Shown one piece after another: positions 28,101 to 38,217 of a stretch of 64,000 nt of DNA (positions within the stretch are counted from its first letter, which is position 1; each line of letters opens with the position of its first letter). The notes under the pieces were generated by a model. That model was not told where the DNA came from. It did no database searches and saw nothing but the letters and a program-made list of their open reading frames with translations. The DNA comes from Struthidea cinerea (lineage: Eukaryota; Chordata; Aves; Passeriformes; Corcoracidae). The position numbers and the translations under genes were made by a program. The stretch covers positions 507,598 to 571,597 of the forward strand of contig VZTI01004089.1 of assembly GCA_013397865.1 (NCBI GenBank), written 5' to 3'.

Positions 28101-31100
28101 AACAGTGCTACTGTGAAAGTGAATTCCTGTTGATTTTGGAGCTTTTATTGCTTTGTGCAGTTGCTTGTGGCTCACATAAACTCTGCTCCTGCCTTCCTCG
28201 TCAGGCCCTGGCCGTTCGCAGAGGCCATGGGAATAGGCAGAGTGCGGAGCAGTCGGTCTGTCCCCTCTGTGGAGCGCTAATCGCCGCTCACTAGACGAGT
28301 GCTCACCTTGGGCAGCTTAACAATCTATTTCTGCGTTTCCGAGTTAATGCCACACTGAGCCGGATTAGCTGTGCCGGGTGCTGTGAGCAATGGGTGGAGC
28401 GCCGGGCGTGTGCGGGGCTCCTGGGCTCGTGTGTCCCCTGCCAGGCGGGGTGGGCGGCCGCCGGTGGGCTGCGGGAAAGCACGGAGCCTCCTGGCTGGAA
28501 CCACGTGCTCCCGGGATGCGCTGCTTGCAAATGCCACCCGGCAGATTTTCCCTGTAAATAGGGAGCTGTGGAGCTGTGCAGCTGTGCTGTGTCACCCTCG
28601 GTGTGGGCGCAGGTGCTCCCGGGAGGCAGCCAGGGTGTCATACGTGCAAATTAGCTGTGCTCAGCACCGGTGGGGTTCAGTGGCACGGAGAAGTGTGCCT
28701 TGGGGACGCTTCCAGACGAGCTGGGCTGGTTTCCCTGGTGTGCTCAGTGGTGGTGAAGAGCTGCAGGACTGTGTTCTGATAGCCGTGCAGCTCTCCTAGG
28801 GCTGGGAGCCTCTCAGGAGCCTGGGGAGCACATAACTGAGAGCCCTGCTTACCTGGGACCCATTCTGAGGTCCCAGTGCATCAGTTCCTGGGGTTGGTGT
28901 GACAGTCACCTGTCAGTAGGCAAGTCAGGAGCTGAATTTAAATCCCAATTTATCTCTACAGCTCTGTGCCGTGCAGGGGAGCTTTTAAAACTTGCTTCTT
29001 CAAGCCAGTTGGCCAGATGGGCAGGGTTCCCCGGAAGGAAACATTGCGTCCCATTTTAAGCACAAAAAATGGGATGTGAGAGAAGAGCATGGTGCACGTG
29101 TTCGCTCAGCTAGCTCTACTCTCCCTTTTTAACTCCTCCAGTTCTATTTGAAAGTCTCCTCTCAGCACACTTGGTCTGGTGCACAGTAAAGGTCAGATAT
29201 GGCAATGTTCCTGAGAAACAATATCCATTCAAACCTTTTTTTCTCAATATTTTTAATATCTCTTCAGAAGTCTAACCTGTGGCATCATCCCTAAATATCA
29301 TGGAAAGAGCATTGGAAAGTTTAGGGGAGTTGTTTATTTATCCTTGTTTGTATTGCCTTGAGCAACACTATTATAAACTATAGGGCTTGACTGTATTGCT
29401 CAGCCACCTGGAGCAACATAAAGCTGGAAGTAATACTTTTTTTTCAGAATGTTAATTCTGTGATGTTTTCAAAGAAATTGGAGAGGAGTTGCAGAGCGTT
29501 CTCAGGAAGCAGGGCACAGTAGGAAATTAAAATCCAGATTCACTGACCTTTCTAGCTAAGAGCTTCTCATGGAATTAATCCAGCTTTGAACTAAATTAAT
29601 TTTTTCTGAAGGATTTGCTTTCTGTACATGCACAGCTGTTTGGCTTTTCTCTCCTTAGCCAAGTGCAGTGCGGGGCAGAGGCTCTCGCTGCCGTGCTGGA
29701 GGCATTGCAGCGATAGCAGAGCGGGACAGAGCCCTGTGGTGACAGGGACACGTGGGCAGGGACAGAGTACAGTGCTGGTGTGCTCAGCTGCTTGGGTTTG
29801 GCTCCTACTCGAGGTCTGGTTGTTCTGCATTAATGATGAAGGCAGTGGGCAGAAGGTGTCAGGCTGCTCTCCCTTCACCACGAGACTGTAGCAGTTCATT
29901 TCCATCTCTGGGCCTGCATTTCCCATCTTAGTGCCAATAACAATGTCAGTGTGCTCTCTGTGAAGTGTTTGGAGAGGTCTTCTGTGGATGGCATTAGAGC
30001 CAGGCAGTGACAGGTGTGCTTGTCTTCAGTTAAAAAAAAAATCCTCTAAACCGGTCTCTGTTAAGAGAGGAGTGATTCTGTCTCAGTCTTGTGTGGGCAT
30101 TTGCTATTAGCCATCATGAGATTATTTAAGTAAGTCTGGATTTGGGTGTGCAGCTCAAGTAGGAAAGTGTTGTGTTACCAATCCTCCACCAAGGCAATTC
30201 CCACATTCCAGCCAAGCCTTTCAGATCAGTTGCATGTGTTGACATTTCACTTGCAATAGGTAACTTCAGCATATTAACACTGAAGTTAAACTTTTTTTTT
30301 TTTTCATTAAGTTTTTCCACTTGGGACATGGAGGAATTGAAAACCATCCCAAAAGCTCTCATGTCATGCCCAAGTCGTTTGTGCTTGCAGAGAAGGGGGG
30401 CACAGCCATGTACTTGCTGGGCCACGTGCTCCCTGCTGCAGTTCCTGTGCATCCGTTCACATCAGCACTGCTGCTTGAAGGAGACTTCTTTGAAACTTTC
30501 AGCATAACCAGGCTCGGGAGATATTTAAAATAACTGTGATAGGAAAGCTTTGGACGAGGAGTTGCTTTGACACTGAGTTTCCCTTTGTAACTGTCAGTGC
30601 TGTAGCTAACTCAGTTTGTCCATTTGGGGTTTTGGGATGGTGTTTTTTCCCTTTTGTTTTTTGCCTTTTTGTCCGCCGTGTTTATCTGAAGTATCTGCTG
30701 CAGCGCTGTGACTTCCGGGCGCTCTGAACTCCAGCTGTTTCCTTCCTTTGACTTGACCTCAGTGCAGTTCTTGAGCAACAACAGTCTTGATTTTTCTTTC
30801 TTGAGCGGCTCACATCCTCACCCACAGACTCACAGAACCATTAGTTGGAGAGGTACCTCTGGAGGTATTGGTCATTTGGCCACCTCTGATGTGAAGCAGG
30901 ACTTGGATCCTTCATAGCTTTGTCCAGCTGAGTCCAAGACCTCTAACACCTACTAACCTGACGGTGAAACTGTGTTTCTGATTTTTACCATTGGGTGACA
31001 TGAGTATTTCTGAGGAACCTTTCCTTGCTGGTTTCACTGCCTGGATAATGAGGATTATATTCAGTGCTCAGGAAAGAGTGCTGTACAAAGATGATCTCAT

Positions 31101-34100
31101 TGTAGCTGAGTGCGCAGTGCTCTGTATGGTTGGCATGGTGAGAAGGGAGCTGCCAAGTTCCTCTGCTTCAGTGCATGGAGGTTTTCTCTGCTGATTGACA
31201 AAAGGTGGAACAGTTCTGCTCTGGGTTTGACCCTGCCGTGCAGCTGTATGGGAGTGTGTGATCCATCCAGCTCATGTAAAGCAAAGGGACCCCATCCCTT
31301 CTCCTTTTATTACATTTTCATAGTTAGGGAAGTATGTGCAGTAGGAAAAGGTAATTCATGGCTGTTGGGTTGAAGGGGAACTTTGTTTCTAAACATTAGG
31401 GAAGCTTGTGTTCACCAGTACAGTTATCGAAACACCAACACTGAATGTTCATGAACCACTTGGTGAGAAACTCACTGACAGAGTCTCTAAACACTTAAAT
31501 TAGTTGCCTTGTGCCCTACTTAGTTTGAATGGATAGAGCTCATCTGTCATCTTCACTTTTTTTTTTTTCTCCCCTGCAGTTAAAAATCCCAAAATCGTAT
31601 GTTTGCTGCTGCCACTTTGGAGTTTCTTTTGCCTTTTGATTTTTTTTTTGCAATGAACCTGTTATTTCAAGCCAGTACACTGTGAGTTTTGGGTAGAGAA
31701 TTTGTACTTGACTTTGTGGCAGCCTGAGTGAGATTCTGCACAGATACAAAGCTTATGGCAGCAAGTGCTGCTCACATAGTGGGTTTTTCTCACTGTAAAT
31801 GATAACCTCTTACATGATGATTTAGTATATATGCTGCTTAGATGAATACTCTCTTGAAAACTAAAGAAGACCTATAAGATGCTTGTGGAGATGGTTTATT
31901 CTTACTTTGAGTTCAAAATAAATTTTGTATTTGCTGATTCCTAAATTTTATTGAATTCACTTTTTATGTGAACTCAGCAAAACTTCTGTTGTTTATGGCT
32001 GCCTTGTTAGCAATTTCATTTCATACCTTATAGAATCTGTTAATTTTTTGGCCTGGACTATGCTGCTGTTACAGTAGGGTGCAGTTACGGGGTCAAGGTG
32101 TGCTTTGTTGGTAGCAAATCCAGTCTAATTCTTCCATAAAATCATTAAAGTCTCTCTAGAAGCAGGAGGAAGTTTTCCCAAGAGGATTTTTTCAGCTATG
32201 ATAGCCACACTTGGCTTGTTTTAGCTCGAGTTCATCTTTGACCAGCTTTGGGTAATTATTCTGCTAATAGTTGTACTGCTTAATTTGTTGGGTTTCCCCT
32301 GCTTTTTGTATCCCATTACTTTTAGCACTGGACAGAGAGCAAATTTCCTTCTGAGTTAAACAAGCAGAGATCTTTTTGTCGGGACTTGTATTTCTTTTTG
32401 TTTGGATCTGTCAAGCAGTTCCGTTTTATAGTAAAGTAACCTTTGATTTTACTTGATTTATCTTAAGGAAGGAGCAGCTTTGACCTCTCCCAGATTGCTG
32501 AGAGACATGATCTAAGGTGAATGTGTTACAAAGCCTCAGGAATCTCCGAATTACATTTTGTCACGTCGTTACAGAAAACAAAAATCGCTTTTTAGCAAAA
32601 TGTTCAGCTGAATCCAGGATTCTGGGTTCTGACTGCACTTGGAAAGTTGTTTTTTGAAGAGAGGAATGTGTGCTATTTTTATTTTATTACTTTAATATAT
32701 ATTTGCATTTCCCAGAAACATCAAGAAGCCCAGCCAAAATGGTCAGTTACCTCTGAAATGGTTTTTATGAAAGACAGTGTGTCCTATGATCGTCCCAGAT
32801 CCTGAAAAGGGAGAGTATTCAGCACCTGTAGGACGTGAAATGTGGGAGTGCTGCCAGCCCAGTCTGCCTCTGGGGCCCCAGCGGCTTCTCCTCCCCGAGA
32901 AGAACTCCTGAATCATCTCGATGAAATGTAGAGATTATCAAACTGAATTCCCCTTTCACACCTGCATTTAGTGTGCAGCCTGGTGCCTGGAACAGATGCT
33001 GTCTCTGTTAGAGGGTTTGGTATTTCGGTGTGGCTGTGGTGTTTCCTATGGAAAGCCCAGGGAGTGTGGTGGGGTGGTTGCTGCCCCGAGCTGGCCTTGC
33101 TGATGCAAGTCCGTGTGTCCGTGACACTGCAGCAGCAGACCCCAGCCCTGCAGGCTGCTCCCAGCAGCTCATTCCCGTGGTCCTGAGGTCCTGCAATCCT
33201 GCTGAGCCAGGGCTGGAGAGGGGCTGAGCCCAGCGTGGGGAGCTGCCTCTGGGGCGGGAGGGCTCAGCTGGGGTGGCCAGCTCTGCCTCGGGAGCAGGGC
33301 CCCGCTGACCTCCTGAGGAGTCTCGGTCACTGGTTTGGCTTTTGGCAGAAACTCCCAACAAAAATATCTTTGTGGGAGGAATAGAATCACTCAAGGCCTG
33401 TCCTCTGTAACACTGGTGAGTTGGGTCTGGAGCGTGATGTCAGGCTTGCCATAGTTCAAGGTGTTGTGGGGTCAGAGCTGAGAGAGCCTGACCAGGGGCT
33501 CAGACTTTGGAGCCAGTCAGGTTTAGGGACAGCCCGGGGGACAGAGCCGCCTGAGAAAGGAGGGAGTCCTACAGATCTAAAGCCTTACAGCCCTCATAAT
33601 GCAAACTGAAAAGGAGCTGCAGGAGTTTGTGGGTGCTGGAGTGAGGGTGGCTCTGTGTCCCCTTTGTATTTCCATCCTGGCCTTTGTGCCTCCTTCTCCT
33701 TATGCTTCGGTCTCTCTTTGCGTCAGTGCATATTTGAGGTGTAAAAAACAACAAGCAATTCCGTGGCTTGGGTTTAGAAGAGGCGCAGATGTTGGCTCGT
33801 CTGTGGCCCTGTGAAAATACGCCTGTGTTCTTGCAGAAGTCCGTGGGAGACTTGCTTGTGGTTGGGGATTTTTCATTCTGTTTGTTTCTCCTCCTTGTTG
33901 CAGAAGGTCAGTGCAGCATCAGCTCTCTCCTTTATCTCTGTTGCTTGGCTGGCGGCAGCGACAGAGCTTCATAGACTCAGAAAGCAAAGCAGCATTTAGA
34001 CAGTTTACTGGAAATTACTGTGAAATGGTGCCTAGAAGTGGCTATGTCAGTTTATGAAAGAAGCTGATGTGGGACGCTTAAAACCATCCAGCTTGTCGTT

Positions 34101-36631
34101 TTTGGCTCTTGTTAAAACCTGCAGAGTTGTTATAGCCAGGATGTATTAAAAATACGAGTGGGACAAGGTTGGTGTAGCCTGACAGTATCATTTCTTACTA
34201 GAGTAATTAATACAGCTGAGAAAAAGCACTACTTACCTGAGACTTCACCTGTATCATGCTTTAAGCCCGTATTTATCTCAAAAGATCCAACTTTGTCTGC
34301 CTGGAAACCTTGCCTATTATGTAACAGAATTGCTTAAAATGGTTTATTTGAGGAAAGCCTGTATGTTGGATGTATGCAAGGATAATCTGTAATATGCAGA
34401 AAAAAGGGTATCATCTCTTCTGCTGACGTAGATTTCTCCTGGCATTAGGGATCTTTGCAGTTAATTAAAAAAAAAATCTTACTTTTCCAGAATGAGTTTG
34501 CCTTATAAAGGAGTTCATGGTTTTATAAATTGTGCAGCGTGATGCTGTATGTGCAGTTCAGTACATGGTGTCACTGGGCAACTGAAGAGAGAAATTCGGT
34601 TTGCCCATAGAGCAAGGCTCATATTTTTTACCACAATAGAGCAGAAATTAATTTGTTTTAGTACTTTTACTGTCCTTAATGACTTTAGCCGTGGACAGAC
34701 AGACCTTGCAGTACTGGAAGCAAAGCAAGTTGTACTGCAAAATGTGGTCATGCAAGAACAATTAACAAGTTCATAAGCACTGGACCAACTGGCCCTGCTG
34801 GGTTTTCTTTTTGAGGAAAGAAGATCAGTAAACTGGAACTTAATCTTTCTTTGTAGGTGAAGTCTGTGATAAATCTGCTGTTTGCTGCCTACACAGGGGA
34901 CGTGTCTGCACTCCGGAGGTAAAAATCAGTGGGGGTTTGGGAACAGGAATGCTGCTTGTTTGGTTCCTGCTGTTGTTGTTTATTTAGGAACATGCACGTG
35001 CACTGTGTCTGTGTGGGGGACATTGAGCTGCAAGAGCTAGAGATCATGTTCACCCAAAACCCAACCATCAAAAAAGTACCCTCACAGTATCCTGAATCCC
35101 ACTGTGTTCCATTTCTTGGGATCACAGTAAAATAATTTCTTTGATCAATTTTTTATAGCACTGGCAGAAAATCCTACCTGTACTCTCACCTGCTTTAATA
35201 TTCAATTCTGAAAGTGCCACAAAAATTCAGGTTGGAAAATGTACATTGTTATTGGACAGGTTGGGACATCTAGATTTGCTTTTTAAATCTGGAAGAGAAT
35301 CTGGCAAAATTTAAAGTAATAATGGTAGGAAACTAAATACTAATTTGGCTAGAATAAATCTAAATATAGTTAGTGGGTGGAAAAATGTGTATAGTTCAAC
35401 TCTGCTGTCCCAGAGCACCATAGTGTGAAGCAAGAACTCTCCCAATCCCTTAATGCTGCTCAGGATTTTCAGACTTGGGAGACTTCCTGGGATTTTCTCA
35501 CCTGCTATAAATTTACTTTGCCTTATGTGGCTTAGCTTGTCCATGTACAATTTTAAATCAGGTGTGTTGACCGTTATGTTTCCTGCAAAGATGCTTTATT
35601 TTTCTTCATGACAACTGAAGTGCAGAAAGAAAAAGGCACTAACGTGGCTTTTAAAGCCAAAGCCCCTTTCATTATCAGCAAAGATCCGATGTGCTCTTGG
35701 TGCTGCTTGCAGCCTCTTGTGGCAGAGCGATACCGTTCCATGCTAGTTTTGTAACGTGCTTTAATTATGGAAGACTTGCCTCTGCAATCTCTTTTATTTT
35801 ATTTTGTTTTTTAAGGTTCGCTCTGTCAGGAATGGATATGGAGCAAAGAGACTACGACTCACGGACAGCCTTGCACGTGGCGGCTGCAGAAGGTACTGTC
35901 TCCGCACACAGCATTTGCTGTCTGTCTGTGTGTCTGTCTGTCTGCCTGTGGGAGGGGGCCGGCTTGCTTTAGAACATCTTTGCTGTCTCTGTGCATCTGC
36001 TTTTGTCTGTACAAACATGGATATATAGAAGTACCTGCACTCACAACACTGCTTTTCCCGTAGGACATGTGGATGTTGTTAAGTTTCTGCTGGAAGCGTG
36101 CAAAGTGAATCCTTTCCCCAAAGACAGGTGAGTGTTTTTATTGCTGCTTTGGAGGAAAGATGCTCTAGTAGTCCCCATGAGGAGAGGTGCCTGTCAAATA
36201 ACAGTGGAATGTATTGAGCCAGTCCACTGAAGCGGGGGGAATGGGATCCTACTGATTCTGTAGGTTCTGCAGACTGAGCAGGAATAAAAAATGAACCTCT
36301 AAACCCATTATTTGAAAGGTTATGCTCAGCTTAACGAAGTAGTTCCACAGTTACTGAACTGAGTGTGGTCTGTGTGCTGAACTAGGAGTGCAGTATGGAA
36401 AGAGCTAGATTTGTGCTGCTTTTTGGCTCTGTGCTTAACGTGCTGATCTTAAAAATACTGTGCTGCTTTTGTAGGTGGAATAACACTCCTATGGACGAAG
36501 CTTTACATTTTGGACACCATGATGTTTTTAAAATTCTTCAAGAATATCAGGTCCAATACACGCCATCAGAGGATAACAACGATGGGAAGGAGAACCGAAC
36601 GGTTCATAAAAATCTGGATGGCTTACTATAA
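7119..36631 (+). CDS. GLS: GLS, kidney-type glutaminase, exons 8-19 (5' part outside window)
   Basis: Gene-level entry; exons are listed separately. The protein is the mitochondrial phosphate-activated glutaminase that turns glutamine into glutamate and ammonia. Twelve exons are visible: seven shared catalytic exons, one GAC-only last exon (15454-15600) and four KGA-only exons (34857-36631). Every intron is GT-AG and all phases join without a shift. The readable protein starts at human KGA residue 347 and ends at the equivalent of 669 (KGA) or 598 (GAC), with exactly the human lengths in both tails. Active-site residues in the window (Glu381, Asn388, Tyr414, Tyr466, Val484 in human numbering) are all kept, as is Tyr394 at the BPTES allosteric site. 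The catalytic Ser286-Lys289 pair lies in upstream exons not in the window. GLS2 is excluded because it lacks a GAC-type alternative exon and this C-terminal tail. Confidence 0.98.
7406..7464 (+). CDS. GLS: GLS exon 9
   Basis: A 59-base exon, phase 0 in and phase 2 out, beginning VMQFMNKMAGNEYVGFSNA (residues 358-376). The acceptor is TTTAACAG and the donor GTGAGT. The final AC joins the G opening the next exon to give Thr377. Human has Leu where this sequence has Met at the fifth residue. Confidence 0.97.
8544..8610 (+). CDS. GLS: GLS exon 10, active-site Glu/Asn segment
   Basis: A 67-base exon after a very long T-rich tract (about 8517-8543) ending in TTTTAG. It codes for the SERESGDRNFAIGYYL segment. 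In human numbering this supplies Glu381 and Asn388, which contact glutamine, and Tyr394, part of the pocket bound by the allosteric inhibitor BPTES. It exits at AAAAAG before GTTAAT, a weaker donor than its neighbours. Phase 2 in, 0 out. Confidence 0.98.
9185..9235 (+). CDS. GLS: GLS exon 11, Tyr414 segment
   Basis: A 51-base, phase 0/0 exon coding for CFPEGTDMVAILDFYFQ (residues 400-416). Tyr414 of the active site is present. Where human has Gly409, this copy has Ala. The acceptor is TTATTCCTCAG and the donor GTAACT. Confidence 0.97.
11651..11827 (+). CDS. GLS: GLS exon 12, catalytic core
   Basis: A 177-base, phase 0/0 exon for residues 417-475, including SVMAATLANGGFCPITG and the MYDFSGQFAFH stretch that carries active-site Tyr466. 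The acceptor ends in CCATAAG, an AAG rather than CAG or TAG, preceded by a CTATTTCTTTTCC tract. The donor is GTAAGT. The open frame continues a little way into the intron, but the true join is to the Val codon that opens exon 13. Confidence 0.98.
12959..13090 (+). CDS. GLS: GLS exon 13, glutamine-binding loop
   Basis: A 132-base, phase 0/0 exon for residues 476-519. It includes the GLPAKSGVAGG loop with Val484 and the MCWSPPLDKMGNSVKG motif. The acceptor is TTCTATAG and the donor GTAAGC. One difference from human is Leu in place of the first Met of MGMMCW. With exon 12 this forms the most conserved part of the beta-lactamase-like glutaminase fold. Confidence 0.98.
14526..14618 (+). CDS. GLS: GLS exon 14, last exon shared by GAC and KGA
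   Basis: A 93-base, phase 0/0 exon for residues 520-550, from DLVSLCNFHNYDNLRHF to PRREGGDQR. This is the branch point: its GTAAGT donor at 14619 joins either the GAC exon at 15454 or the first KGA exon at 34857, and both open in phase 0. Confidence 0.98.
15454..15600 (+). CDS. GLS: GLS exon 15, GAC isoform C terminus and stop
   Basis: The alternative last exon of glutaminase C. After an AACAACTAG acceptor it codes for 48 residues, starting HSFGPMDYENLQQELALKE and ending MEGRGEQN, then TAA at 15598-15600. Human GAC also has 48 unique residues and the two clearly correspond (SFGP, QQELALKETVWKKVSPESN are shared). GAC lacks the ankyrin repeats of KGA and is the form favoured in many proliferating and tumour cells. 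Using this exon needs polyadenylation inside what is otherwise intron 14-16. Confidence 0.97.
   Translation, partial: HSFGPMDYENLQQELALKETVWKKVSPESNEDISRTVVYRMEGRGEQN
15601..18640 (+). other. GLS: GAC-isoform 3' UTR (end inferred)
   Basis: Sequence after the GAC stop codon. It contains a 17-base A-run (15842-15858) and candidate polyadenylation signals AATAAA at 16238, 17600 and 18608. The signal at 18608 has the best setting: several TGTA motifs upstream and a strongly U-rich stretch just after it (18614-18651). AATAAA at 18901 and 20453, each followed by GT-rich sequence, are alternatives. The UTR boundary is therefore an inference. Confidence 0.5.
18608..18613 (+). terminator. Candidate poly(A) signal for the GAC transcript
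   Basis: Canonical AATAAA about 3.0 kb after the GAC stop, followed within 5-40 bases by a T-rich tract that could serve as the downstream element. Other AATAAA copies at 16238, 17600, 18901 and 20453 compete for this role. Transcript-end data are not available to me. Confidence 0.5.
19443..19462 (+). other. G-quadruplex motif
   Basis: Four G-runs in 20 bases: three runs of three separated by single Ts, then AGGT and a run of five. This fits the standard G3+N1-7 pattern on the + (transcribed-sense) strand. A weaker GTGGGTGGGTGGGT run lies just upstream at about 19399-19411. Folding and any role in termination of GAC transcripts are inference. Confidence 0.6.
20905..21195 (-). repeat. CR1 LINE fragment, 3' end, minus orientation
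   Basis: On the + strand it reads like the reverse complement of an avian CR1 3' end: TCACAGAA, then a GATCTCTGGAGATC motif, GTCCAGCCTCCTGCTC, a CCTCCAGCGATGAGG block, and a TTTTTTCCTAACCTACAATTGG block. Divergence is considerable, so this is an old copy. It overlaps the end of a 165-residue open frame (20473-20970), which is therefore not taken as a gene. Confidence 0.8.
25803..25841. other. Assembly gap (39 N)
   Basis: A run of 39 N bases in the GLS GAC/KGA intron. The true sequence and length are unknown. No exon is interrupted. Confidence 1.
28200..28760. promoter_or_regulatory. CpG-rich island inside the GLS intron
   Basis: The surrounding intron is AT-rich and CpG-poor, but 28201-28546 alone contains roughly 27 CG dinucleotides by hand count, with GC-boxes such as GGGCGGCCGCC near 28452 and an E-box CACGTG at 28502-28507. 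Such an island usually marks a promoter or enhancer. It sits 6 kb upstream of the first KGA-specific exon. I see no start codon tied to a recognisable exon, so a promoter role is inference. The long open frames here (up to 142 residues) are expected in GC-rich DNA. Confidence 0.5.
30830..30965 (-). repeat. CR1 LINE fragment, minus orientation
   Basis: Starts TCACAGAACCATTAG, followed by GGAGAGGTACCTCTGGAGG, a diverged version of the block seen in avian CR1 3' ends read in reverse complement. A degraded GTCCAGCTGAGTCC block follows. The right-hand limit is uncertain. Confidence 0.65.
34857..34918 (+). CDS. GLS: GLS exon 16, first KGA-only exon
   Basis: A 62-base exon after TTTGTAG, coding for VKSVINLLFAAYTGDVSALR (residues 551-570), phase 0 in and 2 out. 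The closing AG joins G of exon 17 to make Arg571. It begins the KGA tail and leads into the ankyrin repeats. The donor reads GTAAAA, weaker than most in the gene. Confidence 0.97.
35816..35892 (+). CDS. GLS: GLS exon 17, ankyrin repeat
   Basis: A 77-base exon coding for FALSGMDMEQRDYDSRTALH and the ankyrin-type VAAAEG turn (residues 571-597). The acceptor ends TTTTTTAAG, an AAG form. The donor is GTACTG, followed only 27 bases later by a TCTG-repeat microsatellite. Phase 2 in, 1 out. Human has Ala where this has Gly after LS. Confidence 0.97.
35919..35950. repeat. TCTG/TG microsatellite in GLS intron 17
   Basis: Interrupted run of TCTG units with TGTG and TGCC variants. It begins 26 bases downstream of the exon 17 donor inside a 171-base intron. 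UGU/UCU-rich RNA can bind CELF and PTB splicing factors, so an effect on this short intron is possible but unproved. Confidence 0.85.
36064..36127 (+). CDS. GLS: GLS exon 18, ankyrin repeat
   Basis: A 64-base exon for residues 597-618, HVDVVKFLLEACKVNPFPKD, the classic second half of an ankyrin repeat. The acceptor is CCCGTAG and the donor GTGAGT. Phase 1 in, 2 out. Human has Glu-Val where this has Asp-Val. Confidence 0.97.
36475..36631 (+). CDS. GLS: GLS exon 19, KGA C terminus and stop
   Basis: Coding part of the last exon: 52 codons with TAA at 36629-36631, after a TTTTGTAG acceptor. It starts with a further ankyrin motif, WNNTPMDEALHFGHHDVF, and ends VHKNLDGLL, as in human KGA. The short acidic linker before that end (SEDNNDGKENR) has diverged but is the same length as in human, so the tail from residue 551 is 119 residues in both. 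Confidence 0.98.
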
Positions 36632-36843
36632 TCATCTTCAGCTAGATCCTAAGAATCAAATCACTTACCTATTTAATTGTGGTATGCATAAGTAATGAAG
36701 AGCGTGTGTGTTTCTATCTGATAGTGGTATATATTTTACAGAAGTCTCTGTTACTTCAGTGTTACGTTACAGGAGTTTCTATACGCACAGGACAAATCCA
36801 ATCTCTTCAAAAGAAACAAAACCAACTAAGAATCTCCCTCCAT

Positions 36844-36850
36844 AATGTGA
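36844..36850 (+). promoter_or_regulatory. miR-23 seed match in GLS 3' UTR
   Basis: AATGTGA, the complement of miR-23a/b bases 2-8, lies 213 bases after the KGA stop codon. Repression of human GLS by miR-23a/b, relieved by MYC, is established. Whether this is the same site as in human cannot be told without an alignment. A 7-mer also arises by chance about once per 16 kb, so the call is moderate. Confidence 0.45.
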
Positions 36851-38217
36851 GCAATATTACCTCATGCTGCATATAATTGATGTATAAAAATATTTAGCTG
36901 TTGTTGGCTTTACTGTGCACTATTAATTTATTTTTGTGTTCTATGTGAACTCTAGTCTGTGGTCAGGAACTTTTCTGCTGAATTTTTGTTTCTTTAGCCC
37001 TCTGTTTCCAGTATGGCCAGGATGAGCCAGAGTACTGTCAGGTATGAGCGTCAGTGAGGTTTTTTGAAAGCTGAGGATGCTGATGTAGATTTAGGCTGGG
37101 TGTGTTAAGTAAGGATCTGCACTTACCTTTGGGAAAAAATAGAGAAAAGAATTCCACACAACCTTGTTTACATACTATAAATATCACAGAGTATATAGGT
37201 GACACTTGTCAATGGTCTTAGAGATAGTCTTGTCAGGGAATGTGTTTTAAGGTTTGTTTGACCAAATGGCGTAGGGGAACGTGACTTGTAGCACCGGTGT
37301 GTAGTGGGATTTTTGTTTTGGGAGCGTTTCTCTCCGTTCCCTTTGTCTTGCCTCCCTCCTCTCTCTCTCCACGTTCAGCTGCTAAAGTACTTCCCTGTGG
37401 CCGGGGAACGCGGGTGCTTCCACTCCGTGCAGGTGTTCCTTGCAGGTCTATTTGCACTACAGCAGAACCCCTGGGGGGCTGACGGGTGCTGCTCCTGGGG
37501 GCTGCGCCAGGAGCCAGCGAGGGCAAGGGAAGTGCTGGAAAGGCAAAGAACTAAACCAAATACTACACGTCAATCTGAGCTCATTTAGGCTTGTAGTGAG
37601 GAACACGGATGGAGTGAAACAGCTTTAAGGAGCATAGAGCCAATCAAAACAGGAGCAGAGCAGGAGATAAGCCAGGTTTTTGGGTATGTTCTCTTCTTGC
37701 ACTGCCATCGACCAGGGAGCAGGATACTGCATCACTGGGATTCCCCTGGTGTAGGACAGGAGTTCAGCACCAGGAGCACAAGTAAGTAAATGCCTTTTGT
37801 GGTGAACAGTGGAATTCATTGTCTTGCCACTGAAGCCAGCGTGGCACGTGCCCCGTCGTGGAAAATGTAGATGCAGGTATTTGTAGTTCACAGAAGTCTA
37901 AAATTGCCACAGCTCCCTGTCCCATGTGCAATTGCTTCTGCCAGTACTGTGGCATAAAACGTCGGAAGTGAGCAGTCACTTAAGATATTCACAAAACACT
38001 ACAGTTGTTGGACATAGGCAAGAATTTTAGCACAAGAGTTGTAGGCAGGAATCATTTAGCACATGGAAAAGGAGATTGTGCTTGAGAATTGTGTATATGG
38101 TGGTTTTTATCCTAGCATGTAGTGTACAAGTCATTAATAGATCTCAGAGTTCAAATTTTCTGCGTTTTGGCACCAAAATCCTCCTGAAATGATGCCCAAA
38201 TTCTTCCTAGAATGGCC

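Larger units (their letters stand above)
15601..34856 (+). other. 19-kb interval between the GAC exon and KGA exon 16
   Basis: After the inferred GAC end near 18.64 kb this is intron for KGA only. Supported contents: a G-quadruplex motif (19443-19462), minus-oriented CR1 fragments (20905-21195 and 30830-30965), a 39-base N gap (25803-25841) and a CpG-rich island (28200-28760). Another GC-rich stretch lies at about 32830-33330 with no feature I can name. Open frames up to 165 residues occur but none matches a family I recognise. The rest looks like ordinary intron. Confidence 0.6.

Noticed and set aside
28371..28799. 142-residue open frame in GC-rich DNA, with overlapping frames on both strands
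   Set aside because: GC-rich sequence has few stop codons, and long frames occur in several registers at once. No recognisable protein.
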